DNA of 6,915 nt, taken from NCBI GenBank assembly GCA_015232735.1, contig JADFZC010000135.1:1-6915 (forward strand). The letters run 5' to 3'. Shown here one piece after another: positions 1 to 6,492 of this stretch. A program made the translations under genes and the position numbers. Under the pieces are notes generated by a model. That model was not told the origin of the DNA. It did not search any database and was given only the letters and a program-made list of their open reading frames with translations. The stretch's first letter is position 1. Every line of letters begins with the position of its first letter. The stretch comes from Oligoflexales bacterium. GTDB lineage: Bacteria; Bdellovibrionota; Oligoflexia; Oligoflexales; Oligoflexaceae.

Positions 1-10
1 GGGGTTTAGT

Positions 11-1945
11 ATGGATTTTGTCACCTTGGATTCTTTGTCCTTTTTAAACAGACTTTCCCTGAAAAGGAAACTTGCGAGTCTGTCGGGAGCCTGTATTTTT
101 CTGGTAGCCATAGTGATTCTGATTGGAGGTATGTATATCAATTTCGTGCAAACAAGCGACAGCGACCGCCAAAGGATGAATGATGTCATTATAGAAGCCC
201 AAAATCTCAAGATTAAGGAAAAAACCTTCTTCCAGTTCTATGAAGAGGAAGTTCTAAAAACATATAAGGAAATCCTTGGCAGGTTGACTGAAAATTTGAG
301 GGAATTTGCCAGAGAGGACAGTCAGAATGAACTCATTTTAAATGCAATAAATGAATATGGTTCCAATTTTGAATCGGCGCTGAATGCCTATCAGGAGTTG
401 AAATCCGTTACCGACATTTTTAACAAGGAGCTTGATTCGGGAAACAGGAAGATCATTGAGAGTATTGAAGAGGTCGGCGCGCGTGAAAATGAATTCCAAA
501 CCGTAGGAAGGCAGACGACGATCTATGAAAAATATTATGCAAGTTCCCTCAGAGAAACATTCAACGCCTTGTCCGGGGCGGAACTGGCTGTGGGAAGACT
601 TCTTCTGACCGGGCGTGATGAACATATCGGGGTTTTCAAGAAAAACAAGAAAAATGTGTACGATGTCGCGATCCAGGGTTTAAAGACATACGCGGACATG
701 GTTCCGGATTATCCAAATTATGCGAACGTTGCCGCCTATTTCAAATCCAAGTTTACGGCCATTTCAGAAGAGGTAGATCAAATCCAGGGAAAATATAAAA
801 GTGAGCAGGACATGATCAAAAAACTGGAGCGCGTCGGCAGCAATTTGATCTCAAAAACCCAGCAGATTATCGACGAAAAGGAAAAAAAGAGCCTTGCCAT
901 GCAGATGACGCTGCTCGTTTTTTTGTTCGTTACCGTGAGCATAGCCATAGCGCTCTTTGTTGTAATTGTACGGCTGATCGTGCAGTCGATTACCTCACCG
1001 ATCAACCTGGCCGTATCGTTTGCGGAAAATATCAAAAACGGCGATTTGTCAAAACGCCTCAAACTGAACCTATTTGACGAGATAGGGCGGCTTGCAGGTG
1101 CCCTCGACGCCATGGCTGACAGCCTGGAGAAAAAACAGGCGGAGATTGAAAAGAACTTTGCAGACATGCGGGAAATTCTGGGCAAGGTGGCAGGTGTTTC
1201 TGACCAGGTGGTATCCAGTTCGAGAAACGTGACCGATTCCAGCCAGAATCTGTCAAAGAGCGCACATGTCACGGCCGACTCCCTGCGCCGTATCACGACG
1301 ACGATGGGGGATTTGAAAGAGAGAACGCAAAACAATGCCGAAAGCGCCAGAAAAGCCAATGATCTTGTCGCATTTGCCACGACGCTTGCCGAACAGGGCA
1401 ATAAACAGATGACCTCGATGGTGCAGGCGATGCAGGGGATCGAGTCTTCCAGTCTCCAGATTACCAAAGTGATCAAGGTGATCGATTCCATAGCTTTTCA
1501 AACCAACCTGTTGGCTTTAAATGCAGCGGTTGAGGCGGCAAGGGTCGGTGAAGCCGGCAAGGGTTTTGCCGTTGTCGCCGAAGAGGTCCGCAATCTTGCC
1601 GTCCGCAGCGCAAAATCAGTCGAAGACACCTCCAAACTTATCCAGGACTCCCGCAGCCGTGTTGAACACGGCAATCAAAGCGTGAAGGAGACCGCCGAGG
1701 CCTTTGCCAAGATCGTCGGCAGCGTTCGTGAGGCGTTTGGTCATATGCAGAAAATAACCGAGGTTTCCAACTCGCAGGTTTCTGATATTTCCGGTGTCAA
1801 AGAGGAATTGGGCAAGATCGATGAAATGACCAGAAATAACCGTGAAAGTGCTGAAGATACGGCAACAACTGCAGGTGACATGATGGATCAGGCCAATCAG
1901 CTGAACGAATTCCTGGAGCGATTCAAAGTCAGTCAGAGCCCTTGA
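11..1945 (+). CDS. Methyl-accepting chemotaxis protein with large helical periplasmic sensor
   Basis: A transmembrane chemoreceptor that senses a periplasmic ligand and controls CheA through CheW. Order in the 644 residues: a short basic cytoplasmic N-terminus, membrane helix 1 (about 24-46), a roughly 250-residue mostly helical periplasmic domain, membrane helix 2 (about 300-324), HAMP (about 325-378, with Pro330 and DEIG at 356-359), then the long signalling coiled coil to about 640. The hairpin tip is clear: IAFQTNLLALNAAVEAAR (494-511) then GEAGKGFAVVAEEVRNLA. From recall, the segments either side of the tip align without gaps to E. coli Tsr, suggesting the 36-heptad class. The sensor length and two related helices (about 66-90 and 193-217) suggest a helical bimodular (HBM) fold; this is inference. 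There is no C-terminal NWETF-type tether. The start has a short G-run six bases upstream, but the reading frame stays open to the window edge, so an upstream start is possible. No che genes are adjacent. Confidence 0.95.
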   Translation: MDFVTLDSLSFLNRLSLKRKLASLSGACIFLVAIVILIGGMYINFVQTSDSDRQRMNDVIIEAQNLKIKEKTFFQFYEEEVLKTYKEILGRLTENLREFAREDSQNELILNAINEYGSNFESALNAYQELKSVTDIFNKELDSGNRKIIESIEEVGARENEFQTVGRQTTIYEKYYASSLRETFNALSGAELAVGRLLLTGRDEHIGVFKKNKKNVYDVAIQGLKTYADMVPDYPNYANVAAYFKSKFTAISEEVDQIQGKYKSEQDMIKKLERVGSNLISKTQQIIDEKEKKSLAMQMTLLVFLFVTVSIAIALFVVIVRLIVQSITSPINLAVSFAENIKNGDLSKRLKLNLFDEIGRLAGALDAMADSLEKKQAEIEKNFADMREILGKVAGVSDQVVSSSRNVTDSSQNLSKSAHVTADSLRRITTTMGDLKERTQNNAESARKANDLVAFATTLAEQGNKQMTSMVQAMQGIESSSLQITKVIKVIDSIAFQTNLLALNAAVEAARVGEAGKGFAVVAEEVRNLAVRSAKSVEDTSKLIQDSRSRVEHGNQSVKETAEAFAKIVGSVREAFGHMQKITEVSNSQVSDISGVKEELGKIDEMTRNNRESAEDTATTAGDMMDQANQLNEFLERFKVSQSP

Positions 1946-2066
1946 GTAGGGATGCAAAGGAGAGAGGTTTTCCATCTCTGAGTTTATCCTGATGAAAAAA
2001 TGTGTCTGGTTTTTATCCAACTTCATGCAGAGGTCTAAAAACTTTCAACGAAAAAATGAAAAATTC

Positions 2067-2091
2067 ACTTTGATTACAATCATGTCAAAGT
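2067..2091. repeat. Nested inverted repeat, operator-like
   Basis: ACTTTGA (2067-2073) is repeated inverted as TCAAAGT (2085-2091). Inside and overlapping it is a second palindrome, TGATT-AC-AATCA (2071-2082). The arms are short and no T-tract follows, so it does not look like an intrinsic terminator. A binding site for a dimeric regulator is possible, but it lies about 335 bp from the next start codon and chance cannot be excluded in AT-rich DNA. Confidence 0.3.
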
Positions 2092-2151
2092 CAATGGCCA
2101 ATGTGGGGCAGGGTTTTGTCATTTGGATTTAAATGATTGCAGGTACCAGCA

Positions 2152-2221
2152 CCGTCATCCTGAGCGAAGCGAAGGATCACCGTAATATCAGCTAGATCCT
2201 TCGCTTCGCTCAGGATGACGG
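2152..2221. repeat. Perfect 27-bp inverted repeat with 16-base loop (hairpin element)
   Basis: The left arm (2152-2178, beginning CCGTCATCCTGAGCG) and right arm (2195-2221, ending CTCAGGATGACGG) are exact reverse complements; the loop is 2179-2194. Each arm contains a short direct repeat, GCGAAGCGAA. I recall near-identical CATCCTGAGCGAAGCGAAGG motifs as dispersed palindromes in many environmental genomes, which would make this a REP/MITE-like element; I cannot check that here. No clear target-site duplication flanks it. As RNA it would form a very stable stem and could stop transcription or protect a 3' end, but only a broken pyrimidine-rich stretch follows it. Confidence 0.85.
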
Positions 2222-2267
2222 CTTCGTTCTTTACTAAAAATCCTTTTCTTCTCGTTTAATAACAAGT

Positions 2268-2345
2268 ATAGAAGTATGGATAAAATGTATAGAGTAGATG
2301 ACCATAATAGAAGTATGGATAAAATGTATAGAGTAGATGACCATA
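2268..2345. repeat. Exact tandem duplication of a 39-bp unit
   Basis: Two head-to-tail copies, 2268-2306 and 2307-2345, are identical at all 39 positions. Each begins ATAGAAGTATGG and ends GATGACCATA. The second copy ends 80 bp upstream of the DUF1015 start codon, so the duplication sits where regulatory sites for that operon would be expected. Perfect identity implies a recent duplication or an actively slipping array. The unit has no coding frame that continues outside it. Confidence 0.9.
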
Positions 2346-2410
2346 TGCATACGGTATTTGGATTTTAATCGGTGAATAGACTGAATAAGCAGCGATTTTA
2401 ACATAAAGTT

Positions 2411-2418
2411 TAAGGAGA
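2411..2418 (+). promoter_or_regulatory. Ribosome binding site for the DUF1015 gene
   Basis: TAAGGAGA is a near-consensus Shine-Dalgarno sequence. Its core AAGGAG ends eight bases before the ATG at 2426. The in-frame TTG at 2423 is only five bases away, so the site favours ATG 2426 as the true start, giving a protein beginning MAVLKPFKG. Confidence 0.75.
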
Positions 2419-2425
2419 TTATTTG

Positions 2426-3676
2426 ATGGCAGTATTGAAACCGTTCAAGGGAATGCGCCCCACGCCTGATATGGCTTCGAGGGTTGCGGCCCTACCATAT
2501 GATGTTCTTAGTTCAAATGAAGCCAGGGTGCTTGTAAAAGGGAATGAATGGTCCTTTTTGCATGTGGACAAGTCCGAGATCGATTTGCCCCCTGATGTGG
2601 ATTTATATGACGAGAGGGTTTACAGGAAAGCGCGCGAGAATTTCGATAAGCTCGTGAGGGAAAAGGTCTTCATCCAGGACAGGGAAGCCTGCTTTTACAT
2701 TTACCGGCAGGTTATGAACGGCAGGGCGCAGACCGGCGTGGTTGGCACAGCAAGCGTTGATGAATACTTCAACGAGACAATCAAGAAGCATGAGCTGACA
2801 AGGGCCGACAAGGAGCAGGACCGGATAAGGCATGTTGAAGTATGCGATGCCAATACGGGGCCCATTTTTCTCACCTATCCCGACAAGGCTGAGATAACAA
2901 ATATGGTTGCAGGCTGGATCAGCGGCCATGATCCCGTCTATAATTTCACTAGCGAAGATGGAATTCAGCATATTTTCTGGGTGGTCGATGACAAGGGTGT
3001 AAATGCCGGACTCGAAGCCGCATTCAAGGAGGTAAAGGCTTTTTATATAGCAGACGGGCATCACAGGTCAGCGGCGGCAGCCAAAGTCGGCAGGAAGAAG
3101 AAGGAGGCCAACGGCGGCTGCGCGGAGGATGCGCCTTACAATCATTTCCTTTCGGTGGCTTTTCCCGCAGGTGATCTTTACATTATGGATTATAACAGGC
3201 TTGTAAAGGATCTGCGTTCATATTCCGCTTCAGAATTTCTGGCAAAACTCGGTGAGATTTTCAATGTGGAAAAGGTTTCAGCCAAGGAGCCTTATCGCCC
3301 GCAAAAAGTCCATCAGTTCGGTCTTTATCTGGGAGGCGTGTGGTATAAGCTTGACGCGAAACCATCCATTATTGATTCGAAGGACCCGATCAAGTCGCTT
3401 GACGTTTACATACTGCAGGAATATGTACTCATGCCGCTTCTTGGAATAAAGGATCCAAGGACCGACAAGCGAATCGATTTCGTCGGCGGTATCAGGGGGC
3501 TTTCAGAGCTTTCACGAAGGTGCGAGAATGGTGAGTTCAAAGTGGCTTTCGCGATGTTTCCGACATCCATCGAGCAGCTTATGTCCGTGGCAGATGCAGG
3601 GCTTTGCATGCCTCCAAAGTCAACATGGTTTGAGCCCAAGCTGAGAAGCGGCTTGATAATTCACAAGCTCTCCTGA
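2426..3676 (+). CDS. DUF1015 family protein
   Basis: A 416-residue soluble protein that matches the DUF1015 family along its whole length, from the N-terminal FKGMRP (7-12) and PYDVLSSNEAR (24-34) blocks to the C-terminal MPPKSTWFEPKLRSGL block (395-410). Other conserved stretches are KHELTRADKEQDRIRHV (121-137), NTGPIFLTY (143-151), ADGHHRSAAAA (209-219) and DPRTDKRIDFVGGIRG (343-358). The DGHHR element recalls the GxxR motif of ParB/serine-kinase (SerK) folds, which is a structural guess and does not prove any activity. The family's biochemical role is not something I can state; I recall members next to serA/serC in other genomes, but no serine gene is in this window. The length is normal, and no signal peptide or membrane segment is seen. 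The start is chosen by the Shine-Dalgarno at 2411-2418. It is followed by pcm after 25 bp with no terminator between, so the two are probably co-transcribed. Confidence 0.93.
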   Translation: MAVLKPFKGMRPTPDMASRVAALPYDVLSSNEARVLVKGNEWSFLHVDKSEIDLPPDVDLYDERVYRKARENFDKLVREKVFIQDREACFYIYRQVMNGRAQTGVVGTASVDEYFNETIKKHELTRADKEQDRIRHVEVCDANTGPIFLTYPDKAEITNMVAGWISGHDPVYNFTSEDGIQHIFWVVDDKGVNAGLEAAFKEVKAFYIADGHHRSAAAAKVGRKKKEANGGCAEDAPYNHFLSVAFPAGDLYIMDYNRLVKDLRSYSASEFLAKLGEIFNVEKVSAKEPYRPQKVHQFGLYLGGVWYKLDAKPSIIDSKDPIKSLDVYILQEYVLMPLLGIKDPRTDKRIDFVGGIRGLSELSRRCENGEFKVAFAMFPTSIEQLMSVADAGLCMPPKSTWFEPKLRSGLIIHKLS

Positions 3677-3701
3677 TGGGAGCGGACGACGGTAAAGGCA
3701 T

Positions 3702-4343
3702 ATGATTTCCGAAATCAAATCGATGGCTCTTGAGACTGGAAGTGAGACGGGCAGATACAGGTTCAAGGACTCGGTATATGAGGCACTTCGAATTGTTGAA
3801 AGGGATAAATTCGTATCGTCCAGTTTGCAGCCTTTTGCGTATGATAACAGACCCCTTTCGATAGGTTATGGTCAAACAATTTCCCAGCCTTACATAGTTG
3901 CCCTGATGACGGACCTTCTCGACCTGGACCCGGATGACAAGATACTTGAAGTGGGGACAGGTTCCGGATATCAGGCGGCAATTTTGTCCAGGATTGTGAA
4001 AAAGGTGATCACAGTGGAGATTATCGAGGAACTGGCAACAAGCGCAAAAGATAGGCTAAAGAATCTAGAATATGACAATGTATCCGTATATCATGGTGAC
4101 GGGTACTATGGATTCGAGCAGGAGGCGCCTTATGACGGCATAATTGTGACAAGCGCGGCACCCCGCATTCCGCCTTCTTTGCTTGAGCAGTTGAGGGTCA
4201 ACTGCAAACTTGTCATACCTGTCGGAGATCCTTTTCATATTCAATTTTTGATGTTGGTGGAAAAAGGTGAAAAGGGGATTGATGTAAAGAATGTCCTGCC
4301 CGTGTCGTTCGTACCCTTGACAGGGGATCATGGAGGTCATTAG
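3702..4343 (+). CDS. pcm: Protein-L-isoaspartate O-methyltransferase
   Basis: A cytoplasmic repair enzyme that transfers a methyl group from S-adenosylmethionine to the carboxyl of L-isoaspartyl residues, starting their return to normal aspartate. The 213 residues carry the family hallmarks in order: RDKFV (34-38), IGYGQTISQPY with the catalytic-loop TIS (54-64), the SAM-binding motif ILEVGTGSGYQ (81-91), acidic V-T-V-E at the end of the next strand (103-106), HGDGYYG (131-137), YDGIIVTSAAP (144-154), VIPVG (171-175) and FVPLTG (203-208). The length fits the bacterial family (about 208-220). The chosen ATG is the first after the DUF1015 stop. Its Shine-Dalgarno is poor (AAAGG only three bases away), so translation may be coupled to the upstream gene; ATG at 3723 is an alternative. 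Nothing is missing from the catalytic core. Confidence 0.96.
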   Translation: MISEIKSMALETGSETGRYRFKDSVYEALRIVERDKFVSSSLQPFAYDNRPLSIGYGQTISQPYIVALMTDLLDLDPDDKILEVGTGSGYQAAILSRIVKKVITVEIIEELATSAKDRLKNLEYDNVSVYHGDGYYGFEQEAPYDGIIVTSAAPRIPPSLLEQLRVNCKLVIPVGDPFHIQFLMLVEKGEKGIDVKNVLPVSFVPLTGDHGGH

Positions 4344-4729
4344 GGAAGTCGGTCATTTTAAAATTGATGAGTCAAAAGAAAGAAATGCTGCCTGAGGGTC
4401 AAAACACAATCCTGTAAAAGTAAAATGGGCACCATTTATATTCCTGTTATAACAATATATTATATTAATAATTGTATAGTCAGGTCACCTAAGACAATCG
4501 AATAATCGTCATACACCAAATAATATCAGTTAAAACAATGTGATATTGCTTATATTCATATTAACTCATTTACAAGTGAAATGTTTGAGATAAGTCAGCC
4601 TTTAAGCGGCAGATCAAATTTTTCCTCGTTATTTCAAATAAATAACTAATCGAATAGGAATGGTATCTTTTTTGAAATTCGTATGGATGTTGGAAGTACC
4701 ACAGTTTTTGAAAGGAAAGGGAGGAAAAA
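4344..4729. other. AT-rich intergenic region upstream of the lipoprotein genes
   Basis: This 386-bp gap is clearly richer in A and T than the genes around it, most of all at about 4435-4570. It should contain the 3' end of the DUF1015-pcm transcript and the promoter of the lipoprotein genes. I find no hairpin followed by a T-tract good enough to call a terminator and no -35/-10 pair good enough to call a promoter. A 26-codon frame at 4425 has no ribosome binding site. The minus-strand frame at 4570-4809 runs into the signal-peptide region of the lipoprotein gene and resembles no family I know. Confidence 0.6.
4716..4724 (+). promoter_or_regulatory. Strong ribosome binding site for the repeat-linker lipoprotein
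   Basis: AAAGGGAGG is followed by five A residues and then ATG at 4730. The match and spacing are good and the region is purine-only, so this start is well supported. It also puts a normal lipoprotein signal peptide at the N-terminus. Confidence 0.8.
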
Positions 4730-6421
4730 ATGAAGAAGGTATTATTAACAGCTATCTTAAAGAATGTTTCACTGTCGCTTTTGGTTTTCACAGGTATTGC
4801 AGGCTGCAAGGATGCAGATAAGGAAGAGGTTGTTTCAACACGTTCCTATACGCCTGACGAGAAGAAGTTTTTGGAATCTCCGATTTTCAGCGACGTGTCG
4901 AGTTCGGACGATCTTTATTCTTCTGACAGCGGAAAAACCCCGGTTCAAAGTGCGGGTGACAGTTACGGAAAGGACGATACAAAAAACAGCTCGTTTGATA
5001 ACGAAACCGGCAGCAAGGATGTATCGCAAAATACAGGCATCGTGACACAAAATTCCGAAGTATCTCAAAATGCGGGCAGCATCACAAAAAATTCAGATGT
5101 ATCTCAAAATACGGGCAACATCACAAAAAATTCGGATGTATCTCAAAATACGGGCAACATCACAAAAAATTCGGATGTATCTCAAAATACGGGCAACATC
5201 ACAAAAAATTCAGATGTATCTCAAAATACTGTCAGCGCCGGTAAAACTTCGGACGTTTCACAGAATGAGGTCAGCGTCACAAAAACAGGAACCATCGCCC
5301 CTGCCGAAGGTGTATCGCAAAATGTTACAGAAGTGGTGAAGGTCAGCATTCCTGACAATGTTCCGGTCAAGAGGGTCTGCTCCAATAAGATGACAGAGAA
5401 AAACGGCAACATAAATCTTTTATCCATGGAACCGGGAGAGATGGTCATAGCGGTTTATGGCATTCACGGGGCGAATATTGGCCTGATCAGGATGGTGGAG
5501 GGGGAAGGAAACCGTGTTGTAAAAGAGATAATAAAAGGCGGCAGATTTGCAGTAGACATCAAAACTCTCTCGCTTCCGGATGGCAAATATGGATTGGGAC
5601 TGTGTTCACATAAATTCGGATGCGACTTATTTGCAAAAAGCAGGAAGTCATATGACATAACGGTGGCTCAGGGTGAATTTACTGTTAAAAATTCAATAGT
5701 TATCATCTCCAAATCAGTAACTCTGCTATATAACGTCAACAACAAGGCGAAACTCAAGTATCTGGAAAGGCATGACATGAAAAGCGATCTGGCCGATGAC
5801 ATTGAAGATTGCGATCTGATAAAATCGCCTCTTATGATCGATCTGTCCAGCGGTGGTTCGAGAATTGCGTTGAGTTCGCCCAAATCAAAGGTCTTTGATC
5901 TTTCCAACGTAAGTAATCCGCAGCAGGCCACGCCGGATAATATCTCGTGGATTACAAACAATACAACATACTTTCTAGCGCTTGACAAAAACAAAAACGG
6001 TTCCATTGACAGCGGTTATGAGCTGTTCGGCAATGTCAACATCAATCCTGTCACTGGAAAGCCTTTTGAAAATGGTTTTGAGGATCTTGCACAGTTTGAT
6101 GAAAATCATGACGGCTTCATAAACAGCAAGGACCCGGTGTTCAAAAGCCTGCGCCTTTGGAAAGGCGAGTTTGCAAACGGCAGCCTTTCAAAAAATCCCG
6201 GACTCAGGACACTGACGGAGATGGGGATTCTTGAAATAGACCTGGCCGGCGAGAAGATGAAAAAAGCGGAAACCGACATATGGGGCAATCAGACAAAATA
6301 CAGGTCATTCATTAAGGTGAAGTCACAGAACTCATCGGGTAACAGGTTTGAGTTAAAAAGAATTTTCGATGTGTTTTTCAGGATATTCACTGACGAGGAA
6401 CTTATGGCTTTGGGCAGATGA
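4730..6421 (+). CDS. Predicted lipoprotein with 13-residue repeat linker and FrpC-like calcium module
   Basis: A 563-residue predicted lipoprotein with no function I can name. Residues 1-25 form a lipoprotein signal peptide (MKK start, hydrophobic core, lipobox IAGC), with Cys26 the lipidation site; Lys at +2 does not signal inner-membrane retention, so the outer membrane is likely. Residues 27-97 are rich in Ser, Asp and Lys and look disordered. Residues 98-188 are seven 13-residue units (VSQN-x-G-x-x-T-K-N-S-D type), with a further VSQN at 195. Residues about 204-340 look beta-rich and contain Cys217, Cys292 and Cys298. From about 366 the sequence follows the pattern of the FrpC-type self-processing module: PLMIDL, then FLALDKNKNGSIDSGYELFG, then FDENHDGFIN, LRLW, and LRTLTEMGILEIDL. 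Two calcium loops look intact (419-431 and 457-468). It lacks RTX nonapeptides. A second predicted lipoprotein gene follows after 71 bp. The gene call is firm; the domain assignment rests on recalled family patterns. Confidence 0.88.
   Translation: MKKVLLTAILKNVSLSLLVFTGIAGCKDADKEEVVSTRSYTPDEKKFLESPIFSDVSSSDDLYSSDSGKTPVQSAGDSYGKDDTKNSSFDNETGSKDVSQNTGIVTQNSEVSQNAGSITKNSDVSQNTGNITKNSDVSQNTGNITKNSDVSQNTGNITKNSDVSQNTVSAGKTSDVSQNEVSVTKTGTIAPAEGVSQNVTEVVKVSIPDNVPVKRVCSNKMTEKNGNINLLSMEPGEMVIAVYGIHGANIGLIRMVEGEGNRVVKEIIKGGRFAVDIKTLSLPDGKYGLGLCSHKFGCDLFAKSRKSYDITVAQGEFTVKNSIVIISKSVTLLYNVNNKAKLKYLERHDMKSDLADDIEDCDLIKSPLMIDLSSGGSRIALSSPKSKVFDLSNVSNPQQATPDNISWITNNTTYFLALDKNKNGSIDSGYELFGNVNINPVTGKPFENGFEDLAQFDENHDGFINSKDPVFKSLRLWKGEFANGSLSKNPGLRTLTEMGILEIDLAGEKMKKAETDIWGNQTKYRSFIKVKSQNSSGNRFELKRIFDVFFRIFTDEELMALGR
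5021..5293 (+). repeat. Seven in-frame 39-bp units within the lipoprotein gene
   Basis: Units start at 5021, 5060, 5099, 5138, 5177, 5216 and 5255, with strict 39-bp period. The units at 5099 and 5138 are identical, and the one at 5177 differs from them by a single base. The unit at 5060 is close, while the first and the last two have diverged. This pattern, a fresh centre with older edges, is what repeated slippage or unequal exchange in the middle of an array would give. As 39 is a multiple of three, copy-number change would alter linker length without breaking the frame. Confidence 0.95.
5825..6367 (+). other. Region encoding a degenerate FrpC-type self-processing-like module
   Basis: This covers residues about 366-546 of the lipoprotein. 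The order of blocks matches the module of FrpC-like RTX proteins as I recall it: Pro-Leu-x-x-Asp-Leu at the start, a Trp (407) before the first EF-like loop, D-x-N-x-N-G-x-I-D-x-G-x-E-L-F-G (419-434), N-G-F-x-x-L-A (448-454), a second EF-like loop (457-468), L-R-L-W (474-477) and L-R-T-L-T-E-M-G-I-L-x-I-D-L (492-505). Differences: Ser366 replaces the Asp of the cleaved Asp-Pro bond, DLSSGG (371-376) replaces an acidic DLDGDG-like loop, and the loop after LRLW has lost its acidic ligands. Confidence 0.65.
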
Positions 6422-6492
6422 TCCCTGGGATCAAAATTAATAAAAAACGGGTAACTGGGATAAGGCGGAAAAAATATTTTGAGGGGTATGGT

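Larger units (their letters stand above)
1946..2425. other. Gene-free, repeat-rich intergenic region
   Basis: No convincing coding frame lies here on either strand; the minus-strand frame that crosses from the chemoreceptor end lacks a ribosome binding site and family features. The gap holds three repeat structures listed separately: a nested palindrome, a 70-bp perfect hairpin and a 39-bp tandem duplication. The promoter for the DUF1015-pcm pair should lie near its 3' end. TTGGAT at 2358-2363 is a possible -35 element but has no good -10 partner at normal spacing, so I do not call a promoter. Confidence 0.7.

Noticed and set aside
778..1491. Minus-strand frame of 237 codons inside the chemoreceptor gene
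   Set aside because: It is antisense to a well-conserved domain, and its Ser/Leu/Arg-rich composition is typical of a shadow frame.
1961..1979. Short hairpin (AGAGAGG, TTTT loop, CC-A-TCTCT) just after the chemoreceptor stop, as an intrinsic terminator
   Set aside because: The stem is weak with a bulged A, and no T-tract follows it.
2152..2345. CRISPR-like array formed by the hairpin and tandem repeats
   Set aside because: The 39-bp copies are directly adjacent with no spacers, the hairpin is a single copy, and no cas gene is present.
4425..4505. Small plus-strand frame of 26 codons in the AT-rich gap
   Set aside because: There is no ribosome binding site and the composition is that of the AT-rich background.
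4689..4706. Possible sigma-54 promoter (TTGG followed by a -12-like element)
   Set aside because: The GG is followed after ten bases by GT instead of GC, and the TTG before it is missing.
4570..4809. Minus-strand frame of 79 codons
   Set aside because: It overlaps the start and signal-peptide region of a well-supported gene, lacks a clear ribosome binding site and resembles no family.
2268..5293. The same 39-bp unit length in the intergenic duplication and in the coding repeat array, as a sign of a common origin
   Set aside because: The unit sequences are unrelated, and one is coding while the other is not, so the shared length is taken as coincidence.
6420..6432. GATCCC-T-GGGATC palindrome overlapping the first lipoprotein's stop, as a terminator
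   Set aside because: The stem is short and is followed by A-rich, not T-rich, sequence on the coding strand.
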